A stretch of DNA of 64,000 nt from Sclerodactyla briareus (Eukaryota > Echinodermata > Holothuroidea > Dendrochirotida > Sclerodactylidae). The position numbers were made by a program, and so were the translations under genes. Positions 26,466-38,600 of the stretch are shown here, in pieces. The number at the start of each line of letters is the position of its first letter. The stretch's first letter is position 1. Below the pieces are notes generated by a model. That model ran no database searches, was not told the origin of the DNA, and saw only the letters and a program-made list of their open reading frames with translations. Location of the stretch: assembly GCA_026419785.1 (NCBI GenBank), contig JAODTK010005896.1:1-64000 (forward strand), given 5' to 3'.

Positions 26466-28370
26466 AAAACTACTGTAGAAACCAACCAACATGACCTACC
26501 TGTGAATTAAATGGTAAATGGGATGGAAGAAGAGAGGGAATATTCATTTAGGGTCAATATTGGCTGTCTCATAACGAAAAAGCAAAATGTCTTCATCAGA
26601 CTTTGATAACTGGATTGTTGAGACACTAGTTGACCATAAAATGTGGCCAGAGGTTACCAGTCCTTGAAATATGTCATGCAGTCCAAGTAAGAATTTTGTG
26701 TTATTTGGTGTGGCCCATCACCGTTAATGGGACTAATCTTGAAAAGGGGAGCGGCATCTTCGGGGCATACATCACTATGGGGTAGAGTTTTCATAGTTCA
26801 CAGATTCACAAAGCGTACTGTTTTGTAGATTCTGCATGGTGATGAGGGGGGGGGGCAGCCCTGTCTGCTTGAGATACCCAAAATTATTGTTGCTTGGAAA
26901 GGGGCTCACATGGGGGCTTTACATTTTGAGGGAACCTGTAGGCTACATAACTAAGGTCAGAAAATTCGGACTGGCTCTTTCCCAATGGTTTAGAATTACA
27001 ACTGGAGTGAATGCAAGGCATGTCCAATGGATAATACCGAGTGTTGAAACGGCAATTATGATCATTCATTTCCTGTTTTCATGACATTACCAGAAGCAGG
27101 TCACTGTCCAGGGTCAGATCAAACTAATTGTATTAGTCAATGCTGTTTTAAGCAGCTGGTGAATTGAGTTTGATACTCCTCTATGAGTTCGACACTTCCC
27201 GTGTTCAGATCGTCATCAGTTAGCCAGTTGCATATATATCCGTGAGCAATTATTATGGGATGATTTTTTATCAGTCAGAGGTGTACAATAGACTAAATCC
27301 TGTACATGTACTCAGTATCATACAGTGGATCACCCAAATATGAACCATGGCTCATAGGTGTTCACACAGAGAAGGTTCTGAGGGTTCACCCCTGCACCCC
27401 CACTCTCCCAATCCCCCTCGCCTCCTCTCCAAGTGCGTTAATTGAATGAAAAATTGAACATCATTTAAAAATTACTGTTCATTGCCGTTTGACGGCAGAA
27501 ATTGAACCGATATTGCAACAGTTCATGGGGGTCATGATTTTTGTCTCGCCTGAACTTTGTTTAAGGAGAAGACATAGTGATCACTTGTGGTGTGTGTGTC
27601 CGTCTGTCTGTCATCTATCTCTTTGTAGTATATGCTGTGCGATATCTCCTGAACTGTGAGTTAGGGTGTGTTGTAGAGATATGTCATAGTATCTAAGGGA
27701 TTCAGTGGGTTCAACCAACATCTAAATGTGCTTATTTTAGGAGTACAGGGCCAGAGAAAATAAACAACTGTCAATTTTTGGATATTGTGATAGAGCTCTG
27801 TGTGCTACAGCACCCATACATACAGCTGTAGACAAAACACAATTTCAAGGTCAGGAGGTGGGTTTTGATTACCTTCTGAGCAATACGCATTGGGGTGTGT
27901 ATCTGATTACGAAATGCTTTCGGACCTGGTGCATTCCAGATATCTCTGATTGGATTGTGATGAAATTGAAATATATTGTTCTATGGGTACAGTGGATTGA
28001 ATATTCACAATTTACCATTAAGAGTTTCTATTTTTTCGAAGTGCTATATCATGTTTTCTTCCTATGTCCTAAAAATTAAAATAATACAAATTTAGAAGCT
28101 TCAATAGTTGTAAATTTCAAATGAATTACACAGGTATGTATTTTTCCTAAATGGCAAACTTGGAATCAATGTATAGCCATTCAGTTATTGTTTTTAATTA
28201 GCTTGAATTGATGCATTTGGCCCATAAATATCAGTACTTGACATTTTTGATTTACATATAATGAATAAAGACCCTATGTTTTTGGTGTAGATAGAGGTCA
28301 TTTATTTTTTTTAGTTTTTTTAAAAAGGGCAAAATTGTATATTGACTGGAGTATATCATCGACTCACCTT
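26466..28370. other. Non-coding stretch, nothing recognised
   Basis: No gene is seen. GTCTCGCCTGAACTTTG near 27543, followed by TCTGTCTGTC, is the style of an interspersed repeat start, but no second copy was found in this window. Confidence 0.45.
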
Positions 28371-28805
28371 GCTGGATCAAGCTCAAACTTGAGGCTTGTT
28401 GTGCTCTTGATGAGTATGAAACCTATGCGTTTAGGGGTCAGGTCGAAAAAACTTTGGGGTCAACAATGGTCAAAGTCTGCAAACCTGGTATTTAAAGTCT
28501 AGGATATGTTGTTGATCAAGCTGCAATTTGATATGGTACATGTACCTCTTATGGGAATACAAGAAACTAGATTATTTTTAGTTTGGTTTCTAAGGGGTCA
28601 TTTTTGGGTCAATTTTGGTTTGTTAAACACAGTAACTCAGCACATCTGTGGGATCAAGCAAATGGATGTTCCCCATGATGAGAACACTAACCCTAGTTAT
28701 AGGACATCTGTGGTAATAGTGATCATGGGTAAAATCCATCGTAACACAAAAATTCACATGTAAGTACTTCCCTTGATTAGGATCAAATTTGCTCAAAAGT
28801 CACAG
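28371..28805 (+). repeat. Diverged tandem repeat, ~137 bp period, about 3 copies
   Basis: GGATCAAGCTCAAACTTGAG (28374), TTGATCAAGCTGCAATTTGA (28513), GGATCAAGCAAATGGATGTT (28651) and GGATCAAATTTGCTCAAAAG (28779) start successive units. Between them recur GGGGTCA...TTTGGGTCAA phrases. It is the same style as the repeats at 31980-32500. Confidence 0.65.
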
Positions 28806-29149
28806 GTCATTCGTGTCAGTCAAGTAATTGCTACCTGTAGGCATTCCTGCTTTCTGGTTGATTATAGTTCAGAGAGACTAGAGTCTGTCTGTATGTCTAT
28901 GCGCGCCGTAGTGCTCTCCCTACATGTGACTGTCAAAATTTAGGCAAAAATGTTCTGCCCCTAAATTAGAAGGGTCTCATATGCAGATGCCTCATCTAAG
29001 CAAATGACCAAGCTATGACTCGACTCAGGACCAACTTCCAGGGAGTGTTCCACTGAGTGAATAGTCAGAAGATACTTGGTCATCTTCGTTGCCTACCAGC
29101 CCAAAGCGACCCCAACCCCAGTTGAATCTTGTGTCAGGGGCGTGAATAT

Positions 29150-29280
29150 GGGGGGGTGTGACACCCCCCTGAGATATGAAAAGTGGTCCCATAATGGCAA
29201 ACAGTAGGTATCTGAGCGCGGGGTGGGGGGGGGGGGAGGGGGGGGCGGGGGAATGTGGCGGGGGGGGGGAGGCAAAGCCG
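29150..29280. repeat. Poly-G rich low-complexity tract
   Basis: Several runs of 8-10 G separated by short spacers at about 29222-29273. Proline-rich readings on the minus strand over this tract are artefacts of it. On the plus strand it could form G-quadruplexes. Confidence 0.85.
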
Positions 29281-29838
29281 ATTTTTAGGACTTCTTGAAA
29301 AGACCCCCGAAGATGAATGTTCGTGAACAAAGAATTCCATAAAAACTGTAACAAATGGACCCATTGTACGGAAAGATCGGTCACCTCCCCCTCATCGTGA
29401 ACGTCAAGGCACGGTCGCCGAAACGAAGACCTGGGAAAAAATTACCAAAATAGTCAATCAAAAAAGTCGGGGGTCTCAGACAGAACATCTCGTCGGTCCC
29501 CAAAAAGTTCACACCCTCTTTGGAATATTGTGTATTTACATCCCTGTCTTGTGTACACAGGATGGAAGATCTGACTGGAAGATTTTGGCGTGCTATTGAT
29601 GTTCACCACTCTCACTCAGCCACATGTTAAAAGTTGTGGTTGGGGCGTGAGCAGGAGGGATCAAAGCCAATATCCTCCTCATTCCTGGTGCTGTTTTATT
29701 GGAAAATTAGGGCACGCAGGACGAGTTCATCATGGCCAAGCCTATCCCAATCCTTTGCAATGCGGGGGGACCTGCTTCCCTTTGCCGACGTCATCTACTA
29801 TCGCTTCAGTGTACGTGTATACCTCTCTCCCTCCCCAG

Positions 29839-30033
29839 CACCTGACCACCTAGGGATCTTGAACTGGTAGAAGCGACGGGTACCAGCATCACCCTCTCCT
29901 GGAGACCCCCACAGCTCTCTGGCCGGGCAAAGCTCAAGGGCTACCAGCTGGGATATCGGGCTGAGAAGAGGGAAGGAGAAGAGTGTTGGGAAAGTAAACC
30001 TCAGGAAGAACCAGGCCACCTACACTGTTGAAG
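29839..30033 (+). CDS. FN3 exon A (most of one domain)
   Basis: A strong polypyrimidine acceptor (CTCTCCCTCCCCAG) precedes 29839, and a GAAG|GTATC donor follows 30033. The coding text is PDHLG, then after a one-base gap DLELVEATGTSITLSWRPP and KLKGYQLGYR, then after a second shift GKVNLRKNQATYTVEG. The SITLSWRPP strand-B Trp, the GYQLGYR strand C and the ATYTVEG strand E are standard FN3 landmarks. It begins and ends in phase 1. The F-G strands are missing and should lie in another exon, not found downstream. Sequence just upstream (29700-29838) is open in one frame (ADVIYYRFSV), so the exon could start earlier. Confidence 0.75.
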
Positions 30034-31735
30034 GTATCAAAGTTCCATTCAACCTGCATTTCATGTCCTCCTTTGGAGCCACGAAACTACCCATACTGTA
30101 GTAATCCATTGGAGTGACTGTATGAAGAATAACATGGAAGAAAAAAAATCAGTGGAAACGATAGACTATTAGGTCAAATTCGTAATTCCGTGTGAAATAA
30201 GTGAAAAAAAACAAATAAATTGAATAAATGAATGAATGAAAGTCACTGTGGCAAAACAAGTAACATTTTGACTGAAAGTGATTCTTGCAGATGAGGTATA
30301 AACGATGGCATTCATTTTCAATATCATTAATGCTAATTTTCTCGATTATTTCAAAGGCTGAATGGAAGTTCGTTCAGAGTCCAAAATCAGACGTTGGCCG
30401 ATTAAGCCTGGAATGGAGTAGGAATAAGAGGGTCTATGTATTCAATAATGGATGCCCTGTAATTTGAGACAGGTCACTGGTCTCCACTGTAAAAGCATAA
30501 CCATGCAATCACTGTTCAAATACGTAACCTAACATTTAATTGGAACCATTAAAAAAGTTGAGACTACGTCATGTGAGAGGTGAAAATATTATGGAACTTT
30601 GCCTTCAAATCAAGGAATACCAGGAATTACATGTAAAGATTCAGTATTGGGTTTCATGAGAGAGTGTACGACTAGCATGTTTCAATGGTTTTCAATGTTC
30701 GTAGTGTAGTCTTAGTTCTTAGTCAGGGTTTCAATTTCTTTATTACAGTAAATTGCTTGAAAAAAGGTTTTTGACAATTATTTCTTTCTAAATACCTCCC
30801 CTCTTAGGTACTACCCCTCCAAACATTTTGCCAAGTTGTGGATACAACAAATTCGCCCAACTTTTCTCCCATGTGTTAAGCACTAAGCAACCTTATAAGA
30901 AATGAATCCAAACCTCAGTCTAACATTATCAGTTGTCCTGAATTGCTTGGTTTCAACGCAGGAGTCATAAATATCCATGGCAAACTGATTTCATAGTGAA
31001 CACTATAACGCCAGTGCTGTTAATCATGTGATAAAGTTTCTGTTTCATTGGCGGCCCAAATACTGCATTTGAACATTGTTAAAAAGCCATTCGGTATGTT
31101 ATCATACTGTCAATGATGACAATTTCAGGCCTAAACTTTAGCTTACTGTGTGTGGCCTGGGGTGGTAGTTCGAAGGAATATGGGGTAAGGACAATAACCA
31201 TGGTACCATACAACCCATACCAATGTGGCACGTTGTGCCCGTAGCATCATCTCCAGTAAGGAAGAACAATGTAATGCCCCCCCAACCCCCCTCCCCCCCC
31301 CCTTAAAAAGGGGGAGTTCACTAGAAGGTTGGAAGCCCAGTGTTAGATCGACCATATTTAAACCTAAACCTACCTATACGTTAAGTGCATTTCCAGAATT
31401 CGACCCTTCACTTTTTTCTGTATCCAGACCTTTCTGAGGGCACAACCGCTTACAATCTTTGTTGTAAGGGCCAAGACGGCAGGATGGAACTGGGACTGGC
31501 CGACCGACGACCTATAAGTCTCGCACCCTTGGTATGATATTTGTAGGTTTGGCAGGCGTTTATACTGCTCCAGCTAACGATGATGTAATGTAATGGCACC
31601 TGGTGTACGTCACACTGGGGTTCCTGCCGTCATCTGTTATGTGGAAGGTGAACTTAAATTCCATGGAACATCTTTTTACCGCTTGTTGTCTTGGCCTGAA
31701 TGGAATTCAGGAAGAGAACTTGATGGTCACTTTGG
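30034..31735 (+). other. Intron-like sequence after exon A
   Basis: Apart from the dispersed repeat at 30078-30366, a poly-C/poly-G patch at 31277-31318 and AT-leaning unique sequence, no exon is recognised. The missing second half of the exon A domain was looked for here and not found. Confidence 0.5.
30078..30366 (+). repeat. Dispersed repeat, copy 1 (pair with 46658-46990)
   Basis: It shares with the second copy, in order: CCATACTGTAGTAAT, AAAAAAAATC, CGATAG...TAGGTCAAA, TTCTTGCAGATGAGGTAT (TTCTTGTAGATGAAGTAT in the other), TGGCATTCATTTTCAATATC and ATTTCAAAGGCTGAAT. No coding capacity or clear terminal repeats are visible. Confidence 0.8.
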
Positions 31736-31850
31736 TGTGTGTGGTGTGTGTGTGTGTGTGTGTTTGTGCGTGTTTGTGGTGCTGATGTGTGTGTGTGGTG
31801 ATAAAATAAATGTTTGTGTGGTGTGTGCGTGTTGGTGTGGGTGTGTCACA
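31735..31850. repeat. GT microsatellite, interrupted
   Basis: (GT)n with GTTTGT, GTGCGT and ATGTGT interruptions, mixed with short unique sequence. Confidence 0.85.
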
Positions 31851-31974
31851 CTTTCCTTGATTAGCAGGATTTCTCACAAACCTTGAGTCTGATTCCTATG
31901 GAAACGAAATTTTGTGTGTATCCCTGGGTTGGGTGTACATGATCGTGATTAGATTTTTGGCAGCAAACTCAGTG

Positions 31975-32500
31975 TTAGGTTGGGTAATTAGCTATATTTT
32001 CATGTAATTTACTTTTTAGGCTCGTTAGCCAGATTACACAAGAACCGTATGAGCTACAGTGATTTAGTTTGGCTGAGGACCTGGATGACAGGTGGTGAAC
32101 GTTAGATTTTCAGCCAAAATATTGGGTAGATTAAGTGGTCTAATTTGCATAATTTATGGCGAATTTTTTCAAGTTTGTTAGTCGGATTTTCACGAAACTT
32201 GGTGGATGTGGTCTCCCATGTTTCCCGAGAAAATTCAAAATTCACAGTCACGTGCAAGGTCATTTAAGGTGTCTAATTTGGCATAAATTTAATGTCAATT
32301 TTTGAAAGTTTTGTTTGAATTTCCACCAAAACTACTTGGTAGATTTGATCCACATTTGATCCTGATCATTTTAAAGTCCGCGGGGGTCAGTAGAGGGTCA
32401 TTGTATGTGCCTACTTTGCATGAGTCATTTCCAATTTCCTTCCAACTTGGTAAGACTTTCGCCAAACTCAGTCGGTATGTCCTGTGAACCATTTTCTGGA
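31975..32500 (+). repeat. Diverged tandem repeat, ~135 bp period, about 4 copies
   Basis: Unit landmarks are TAATTTGCATAATTTATG followed by TTCAAGTTTGTTAGTCGGAT and TTTTCACGAAACTTGGTGG, near 32140. They recur as diverged forms near 31983, 32272 and 32409. Two further units of the same family occur at 53205-53420 (for example TAATTTGCATAATTTATGCA and CACCTTGGTGGATGTGGT), so this is a dispersed family in intron sequence. Confidence 0.75.
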
Positions 32501-33990
32501 ATCTGATTGTTTGATGTTTTCATGAATTTGATTGAATTCCCATCATATAATCGCTCCTGTTAGAACAAAGCACTGAGGAACAGTAAACCTAGCTTCCTGT
32601 GGAACATTTTACGCAATTAATAGAATAGACAAATGTGGAGTTTTCCTGAAGATATATTTTTGGGACATCCTGGGCGGCTGCGTGGGGAATAGGTGTTGGG
32701 GTGTGGGGAGGGGGGAGTGTGTTTTGCTGCCTGCAGGGGGGTGGGGCTGGATGGCATGTCCCTGGCTGCTTGGAAAACAGAAGGCAATGAATAAATGAAG
32801 GAAATTTTGATTTGAAAGGCAAAGAAGCCCAGGCTGCTAGGCCAATAGCCAACTAGTTTGTCGAGATTAAGCGAAACTTCGCGTCCATGCGAGAGGTTCG
32901 CAGAACAATAGGAAGCCCCGAGCGCTCGCGAATATTCGTGTCCGCAGCCTAGCTCATTAAACTGGCCTATTGTGCTCGAATTGCAATGGGCCTTTATTAA
33001 TCGCGAATTTCGGCGAAGGTTCGCCCATGTCACTCAAGATTGAGGAGCACCAACGAACACAATAGTTACATAGTGTGTATCATCTGTAGAAGAATCAATC
33101 AGCAAACTCTGTTACATAATGCGAAAAATACTAAACTGTTGCGTAATAAGCGAATTCATACGTTATCGTAATGCAAGGCACATTGTATCACCCGCGTTAA
33201 ATAAATCGCCAATTCCTCCGCTGGAAAACCTGCAAAAACGCGACTTCAGAATTCTTAAACATGTCCAGATATGCGCCGTACTTTCCCCCACGACCAGCCA
33301 AAATTACAACAGCCATATAATCCCGTAGTCTGAAGCCGGAAAACCATGGCAGGAATCGATTATGGCATGAATCAGTATCGGTGGAATTACTAGATATACG
33401 ATCGTAAACATAACCGATTATGCAAGACCTAAAGCGGACATGAATTGAAACAATTACTGCAGCAAAATTGCCCGATTAATCGCTGCATACAAAATGAATG
33501 CATTCACTTGACATTCGTGTAAACGTACTGGAACGATGTTTTGTAATTTGCTATTGTATTTCCGCACATAGACCCCCCTCTCCCTTTTCCGATAAATAGC
33601 ATTCTAAACATGAACACAGTAGTACACACCATTCACTCACGGCATACAGTACAAGTAGCATCCATGATCCCATGCTGCTGTGTAACTATTTTGCCCCTCA
33701 TTCACCTAAATACCGACGCAAAGCCCAAACCTCAAAGTTTGTTGTAAATGTGATAAAATCGATTGTGAAGCTGTTCTTTATAATTGCCCTTCCATTAATC
33801 AGTGGAATGACCCTATTTTGTAGTAACACATGAAACAGGTTCAAAGTTACGTTTGTCACCTTGGGGAACACATGGCTTAGAAAGATACCTACAACACACG
33901 TAGCCATTTGAAAATACCATTAGGCTACACATCTAGTCAGTAGCTACTTATGAAATTGGAATATATTTGATTTGGTTTTGATGTTTTATG
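32501..33990. other. Non-coding stretch, nothing recognised
   Basis: No exon is recognised. G-rich patches occur at 32690-32745. From about 32860 to 33340 sequence such as AAGCGAAACTTCGCGTCCATGCG has a slightly higher GC content but no coding signal. Confidence 0.45.
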
Positions 33991-33999
33991 TTGGGGCTG

Positions 34000-36840
34000 T
34001 TGGCAAAGGTGTAACATGTATTATGGTAGGTGGGACGGGGGGGTTTCAAGGATAGGTCTGGATGGCCCGTGGTGTTGTTGTCGGGTGTGTAGTGGGGCAA
34101 GTTCTAATGTGAGTGTGTATAGTGGCGGTGGGGGGGAGGACAGGGTTGGTGTTGGGGGGGGGGGCAAGCGGAGAGTTACGAAAAATGAATTTATACTTGG
34201 CATAATGAGAACTTTCCCCAAAATCTGAAAGTTCATCTTGAAAAGCATGCCTCTAGGCTAGGTACTAGTTTGAATTGGTAATTCGTGATTACAATCTGTT
34301 TTTGAATGTCCTTACTACCGTACGTGGAGGAATCTAGTGCAATCGATGACAGTAATGTTTGTGTGTGTATTAGTATGTAGGTGGTATGTGGTGAACGCCT
34401 AGTTGGTGACAGCGGGATAGGAGCTCAACCCACCTGGTGGATGAAGCTCATAGCCTTGGTATGTGAGGGGTGCGGCCGCAATATGAGGGGCTCGGAATAA
34501 CGCCTGATTGGTTTGTTGTTGGGGTCGGTCGGTCGTATGGCATCGAGGTCACCAGAGGCAGGCCGGAGCGAGGGGGCTGTCACCCCCCCCCCAATTATTT
34601 TGTGCCGTCGCAAATTTTTTGGTCTGTCGCCAAAAAAAAAAAAAAAGAAGGAAAGCAGAGAAAGCTAGATGGCTGTTGGTGAAGAAATTGAAGAGGGAAC
34701 AAGAGAGGATGCGTGCGTGGGTGCGCATAAATTGCGTGTGTATAGGGAAAGGAGACAGGGAACTGTTTGTTTTGTTCTTTGGTGGAGGTTTTTCTTTTTG
34801 GGGAGACAGGGACTGAAATAGATATAAAACACACGTACCAGACTTTTTTGTCGACTTTGGCCTCTTCATCTAACATTGCCATTCGTCGTCGGCAAAGATT
34901 GCACGTCTTCAACCCATCTTTTGTGATGTCTCTCGCTGGCGGTGTAGGTGGCAAATGGGGACGCGATTCTGTCGGCAATTCGTGCAAGAAGGGGAAAAAG
35001 GGCGTTAGCGTTCGACATCCTATTTTTCATTAGGTAGACAGTCTTCTATGGGGGAGGGGGGGCGGTGTGTAGCGGGAGTTTTTTGGTTTCTGGTCCTATA
35101 TTCCAGAGATCATACAAAAAAAAATCGCGGCCTTTGGCTGAAACAATTAAAGAAAGAAATTTCCCTCAGTGATGTAGGGGGCTGGTTTGTGGGAGGGTTG
35201 GTTGGTGCGGGGTGTATTAGGTGGATTATCTCTGGGTTGGTGGGCTGGGTTGTCTGGGTCGGCTATTTGTTATTACATCTGGGGGCAAGGCATAATGTGG
35301 GGGGGGTGGGTAATTGGGGGGAGATAGTGGGCGGGATGTGTGCACGGTTAGGTGGGTGGGGGCCGCTGGGGTGTTTTGTGTGTGGTGTGGGTGTGGTTTC
35401 GGAAGTAGTTTTTATTGCTTGGGGGGGGGGGATCGGTGGGGGGGGGGGGGTTGGGGGTAAAGATGTGTGGGAGAGATATGGGGGGGGGGGGAGTGATTTG
35501 AGTGGCGGGGGGGACTGAGTGGTTGTGCTGTGGGTGTGTCGGCGGGGGGGTGGGTTCCCTGGTGGAGGGGGGAGTATGTCCGGGAGCGAGGCCGGGCTGG
35601 GGGGATGCGTGGAAAGAGAAGGCCGGCCGGCGGGAGTGCGCCGGCGCACACCTCAAAAAGGGGGGGGCAAGCGGGGTGACCCGGTCCCTCCCCTGGGGGT
35701 TGGTGTGGGCGGTGCTGTGTGTGGTGGGGGTTTGTGGGGTGGGGGGGCGGGTGGGGGGGGTGCTGGGGGGGCGGGGGGGGGTGCAGGTGGGGCGCCCGTG
35801 GGGGGGTGGCCCGCAGAGGCGGAGCAACTTCAAAGCCACAGGTACACAACAGTTTGTAATATTCTAGCGGGTGGCAACTAAAAATCAAGAAAAACTAATA
35901 ATAGTCAAACCCAAGTAACGCAAACGAAAGGTTAGTTGGGCGCTTCATCTGATTTCCCACTCCAACCATTGAACCAAAAGGAAAGGTATGCCTAAGAAAT
36001 TGGAATCAAACCTGAATCGCCCTCTACTCCATTTTCAGTGCACTGCCTGCCCAAAAGTCTCATGCTGTTCGATGTCATTGACTTGAACTTCGTAGTATGG
36101 CGCCATGAAATGCACGTAGTACCCTGCATTCCCAACATGACCCAGCGGGTGTGTTAAAAATTGAATCGATTTCACCTACTCTACTAAAGCGTGACCCTTA
36201 GTTCACCATGCACCCCCTCAAATAGTGCGCTAAAAAATGTATGCGTGGCATGAAAACTTAAATACCGAGTGTCTGCATTTTACATGGTTGTGTCCGTGGT
36301 GTGTGGTGTGGGCCACTGGGCCAGTCGCCCTTCTCTTTTTGCCAGACTGAATGGTTGGCTATTCGTCTGCAACGAGTGTTTTTCGGCATGGAAAAAGTTC
36401 AAAAAACTTTTCGACTAAAAGAGTTTGTTACGGTTGGTGAACCGTTTTTGTAGGACCGAAGCTACGTTCATGTGGTGTGGGGTTGGGTGGTTGCCCGGGC
36501 TTCGGGGGTGTGGTGGAGGAATGGCAAAAGTGGATGTCAGGAGGTGTGCAATCGGTTGGTGTGCGCGATGTTTTGGTGGGGTTGTGGGGTTGTTGGTGCC
36601 TAACACTAACACAAGCCTACGGGTGGAGGCTGTGGGGTTGGGGTAGGCGGGGCCTAACTTAGGGAGTGTGGAGGTGTGGTGTTATGGAGACGCAGGTGCT
36701 GGCCGGTCCGTTGCGAACATCCACCTTGTGTGGTTTAACACTTTTGGGCGTGTCTCTCATCTCTCACCTCTGCGGATGTTCGCTTGTTTTTGGGTTTGGC
36801 TTGTTTTTGGGGGTGTTGGGTTTCGTAGGTTGGGGTCATA
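34000..36840. other. G/T-rich, strand-asymmetric low-complexity region
   Basis: The plus strand is dominated by G and T from about 34010, most extremely at 35160-35820, with dozens of runs of 5-12 G. This is the reason long proline-rich (minus) and glycine/tryptophan-rich (plus) readings occur here, for example at 35348-35888. None looks like a real protein. The tract has many closely spaced G runs able to form G-quadruplexes. It could be a degenerate GT-rich satellite, or the product of poor base calling in G-rich DNA. Confidence 0.7.
36035..36150 (-). other. Short open reading on both strands, uncertain exon
   Basis: On the minus strand LGHVGNAGYYVHFMAPYYEV continues open to a TGA at 36035-36037. 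On the plus strand a CCATTTTCAG acceptor-like site at 36038 is followed by 38 open codons to a TAA near 36155. One of the two may be a genuine terminal exon, but no family is recognised. Confidence 0.2.
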
Positions 36841-37559
36841 CCGGATTCCCCTCCTTCCCCCTACTCAAAACCCCCCTCCCTCGGGTCGCTACTCCCAGTC
36901 GGGCTCCGTCCCGTGGGTCCCGTGTGCTGCCCCGCTCCCCGTGGCCCCTTCCCGGGCCTGGGGTGGTGGTTGGTTGCGGTCGCGTGTGCCGCGTGGGAAT
37001 TTTTCGCGTGCGGCGGCGACGAAGGGATAGAGAGAAGGACGGAGAGATAGGTAGTGATGTTTTTGTTGGGCAGGGGGGGGGTAGGAAGTTCGGCCATGGT
37101 GCAGCGATGCCTGGAGGAGCACGTCAAGTCCGGGGGGTGGGAGAACGCACTCGGTAAATGCGGAGACACCTGCGTGGCTCAGCAAGCACGGACGGCCTTG
37201 CCGGAACGACGTCGGCCGGCAAGGTGGTTCCACGCATGCAGTATGACCAGCTGGTTCTGGGATAGCATCTGCCCTGGATACTTTGTACCCGTTCCCCATG
37301 GTCGTACCCGTGGCCGCGAAGTTCCTATAGCTGTGCAGGGGTGGTTTCATGGGTCCGAAACCCCTGCAGTTCATCGGGGTGACAGCCGAAGAAGCAAGGG
37401 AGCCAAGGGTAAGCAAGTTCAGCAAGACCGCGGGGGGACTAGCCCCTCCGGGACTGGGGGTCTCGGGGGTGACTCGGATCGACCAGGCTGTTGTCGAGTT
37501 CACCTCTCACACACGCTCCCCCCTCCCAGGGAAAGGAACCTGGGATCGTCACAAACCTG

Positions 37560-38600
37560 ACCGGCTCCGGCTGGGGCGGGCGGCCCCGAAGCCCCAGGCG
37601 CAATTGGAGAAGCGCCAGTCGGCGGAGCCAGCCGAAAAACCGACCGTCAACTATCGGGTGGCTCGGGACGGTCGGATCCTGGGGCGTCAGTGGGGCGGCC
37701 CGGCGGCTTCGTCTGACCGAAACCGACCACCCTTTAGCCGGTGGGCTCCGGTGGGTCGGATACCGAGGTCCCGGGACACTCCGAGAGTCTACGGCTCGGT
37801 GGGGCCCGGCGGAGCCCGGGCCGGCTTTGGGCTGGCTGAAACCGAACCAACGGAGCCGGGGGCTCTGGGTGTTCGGACACCAGGGTCCGACCCCGAGGGG
37901 TCAGGGCTCAGTTTTTAAGGCGCCGGCGGGGCCCGGGTTCGGCTTTTGCCCGCGAACACCACAGGAGCCGGGGTGCTTCCGGGGGGTTGGACTCCGAGGT
38001 CCGGACCCGGGGGGGTCGACGGCTCGGTTAGGTGCCGGCAGAGCGCCCGGTCGTCTCGGCGGCCGGACGACCATCTGGAGCGAGGCCCGGCGGTTAGACG
38101 CCGAGATCGGGCCTCCGAGAGGGGTCGACGGCTCGGTTAGGGCGCCTGCGGGCCGCCCGGTCGGCTTTTTGCCGGCCGGAACATACCACTGGAGCTGGAG
38201 GCTCCGGTGGGTTAGACAAAAAAACCCGAGATCCGGAACTCCGAGAGAGGGGTCGGCGGCTTGGTTACTGCGCCGGCGGAGCGCCCGGTCGGCGTCGCCC
38301 GGGCCGAACAGACACTGGATCCGGGGGCTCCGGTGGGTCGGAAACCGAGGTCCGGACTCCCGAGGGTTGTCGCCGGCTCGGTTAGGGCAAAAACCAAATG
38401 CGGAGGTCGCCCCGGTCCGCTTTTGGCCGAGCCAACCACCGGGAACAGGTGGCTCCGGTGGACCATACACCAAGATCCGTACTTGAAGAGGCGCCGGTGG
38501 GTCGCAGATCGGCTTTGCCGGCTGAACCGACCACCGGCGACTCCGGCGGTCTGACACCGAGGGTCCGGTCTCCGAGAGGGGTCACGACTCGGTTGGGGCC
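37560..38600 (+). repeat. GC-rich minisatellite, ~112-bp period, about 8-9 units
   Basis: Each unit has GGCTCCGGTGGGTCGGACAC, CGAGGTCCGGACCCGAGGG, TCGACGGCTCGGTTAGGGC and GCCGGCGGAGCGCCCGGTCG, then GGC...GAACCGACCACCGG. Unit marks lie near 37746, 37860, 37975, 38092, 38202, 38328, 38450 and 38538. The same sub-repeats continue at 40100-40410 ahead of the second long unit. Translated, the units give a ~37-residue Arg/Gly/Pro-rich periodic text, which is a by-product. Confidence 0.85.

Noticed and set aside
29640-29838. Possible coding sequence directly upstream of exon A (ADVIYYRFSV)
   Set aside because: It is open in one frame but separated from exon A by a strong acceptor with only ~28 nt between, too short for an intron. 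No acceptor of its own was convincing.
31593-31785. Possible exon ahead of the GT repeat
   Set aside because: The reading runs into the microsatellite and lacks FN3 residues or a donor site.
35263-35888. Long proline/histidine-rich minus-strand ORFs
   Set aside because: They are translations of C-rich, low-complexity sequence in several overlapping frames, with no domain, no splice pattern and equally long ORFs on the opposite strand.
37491-38486. 331-codon plus-strand ORF
   Set aside because: It is the read-through of a ~112-bp minisatellite. The protein text only repeats the DNA period, and a 218-codon ORF lies opposite it.
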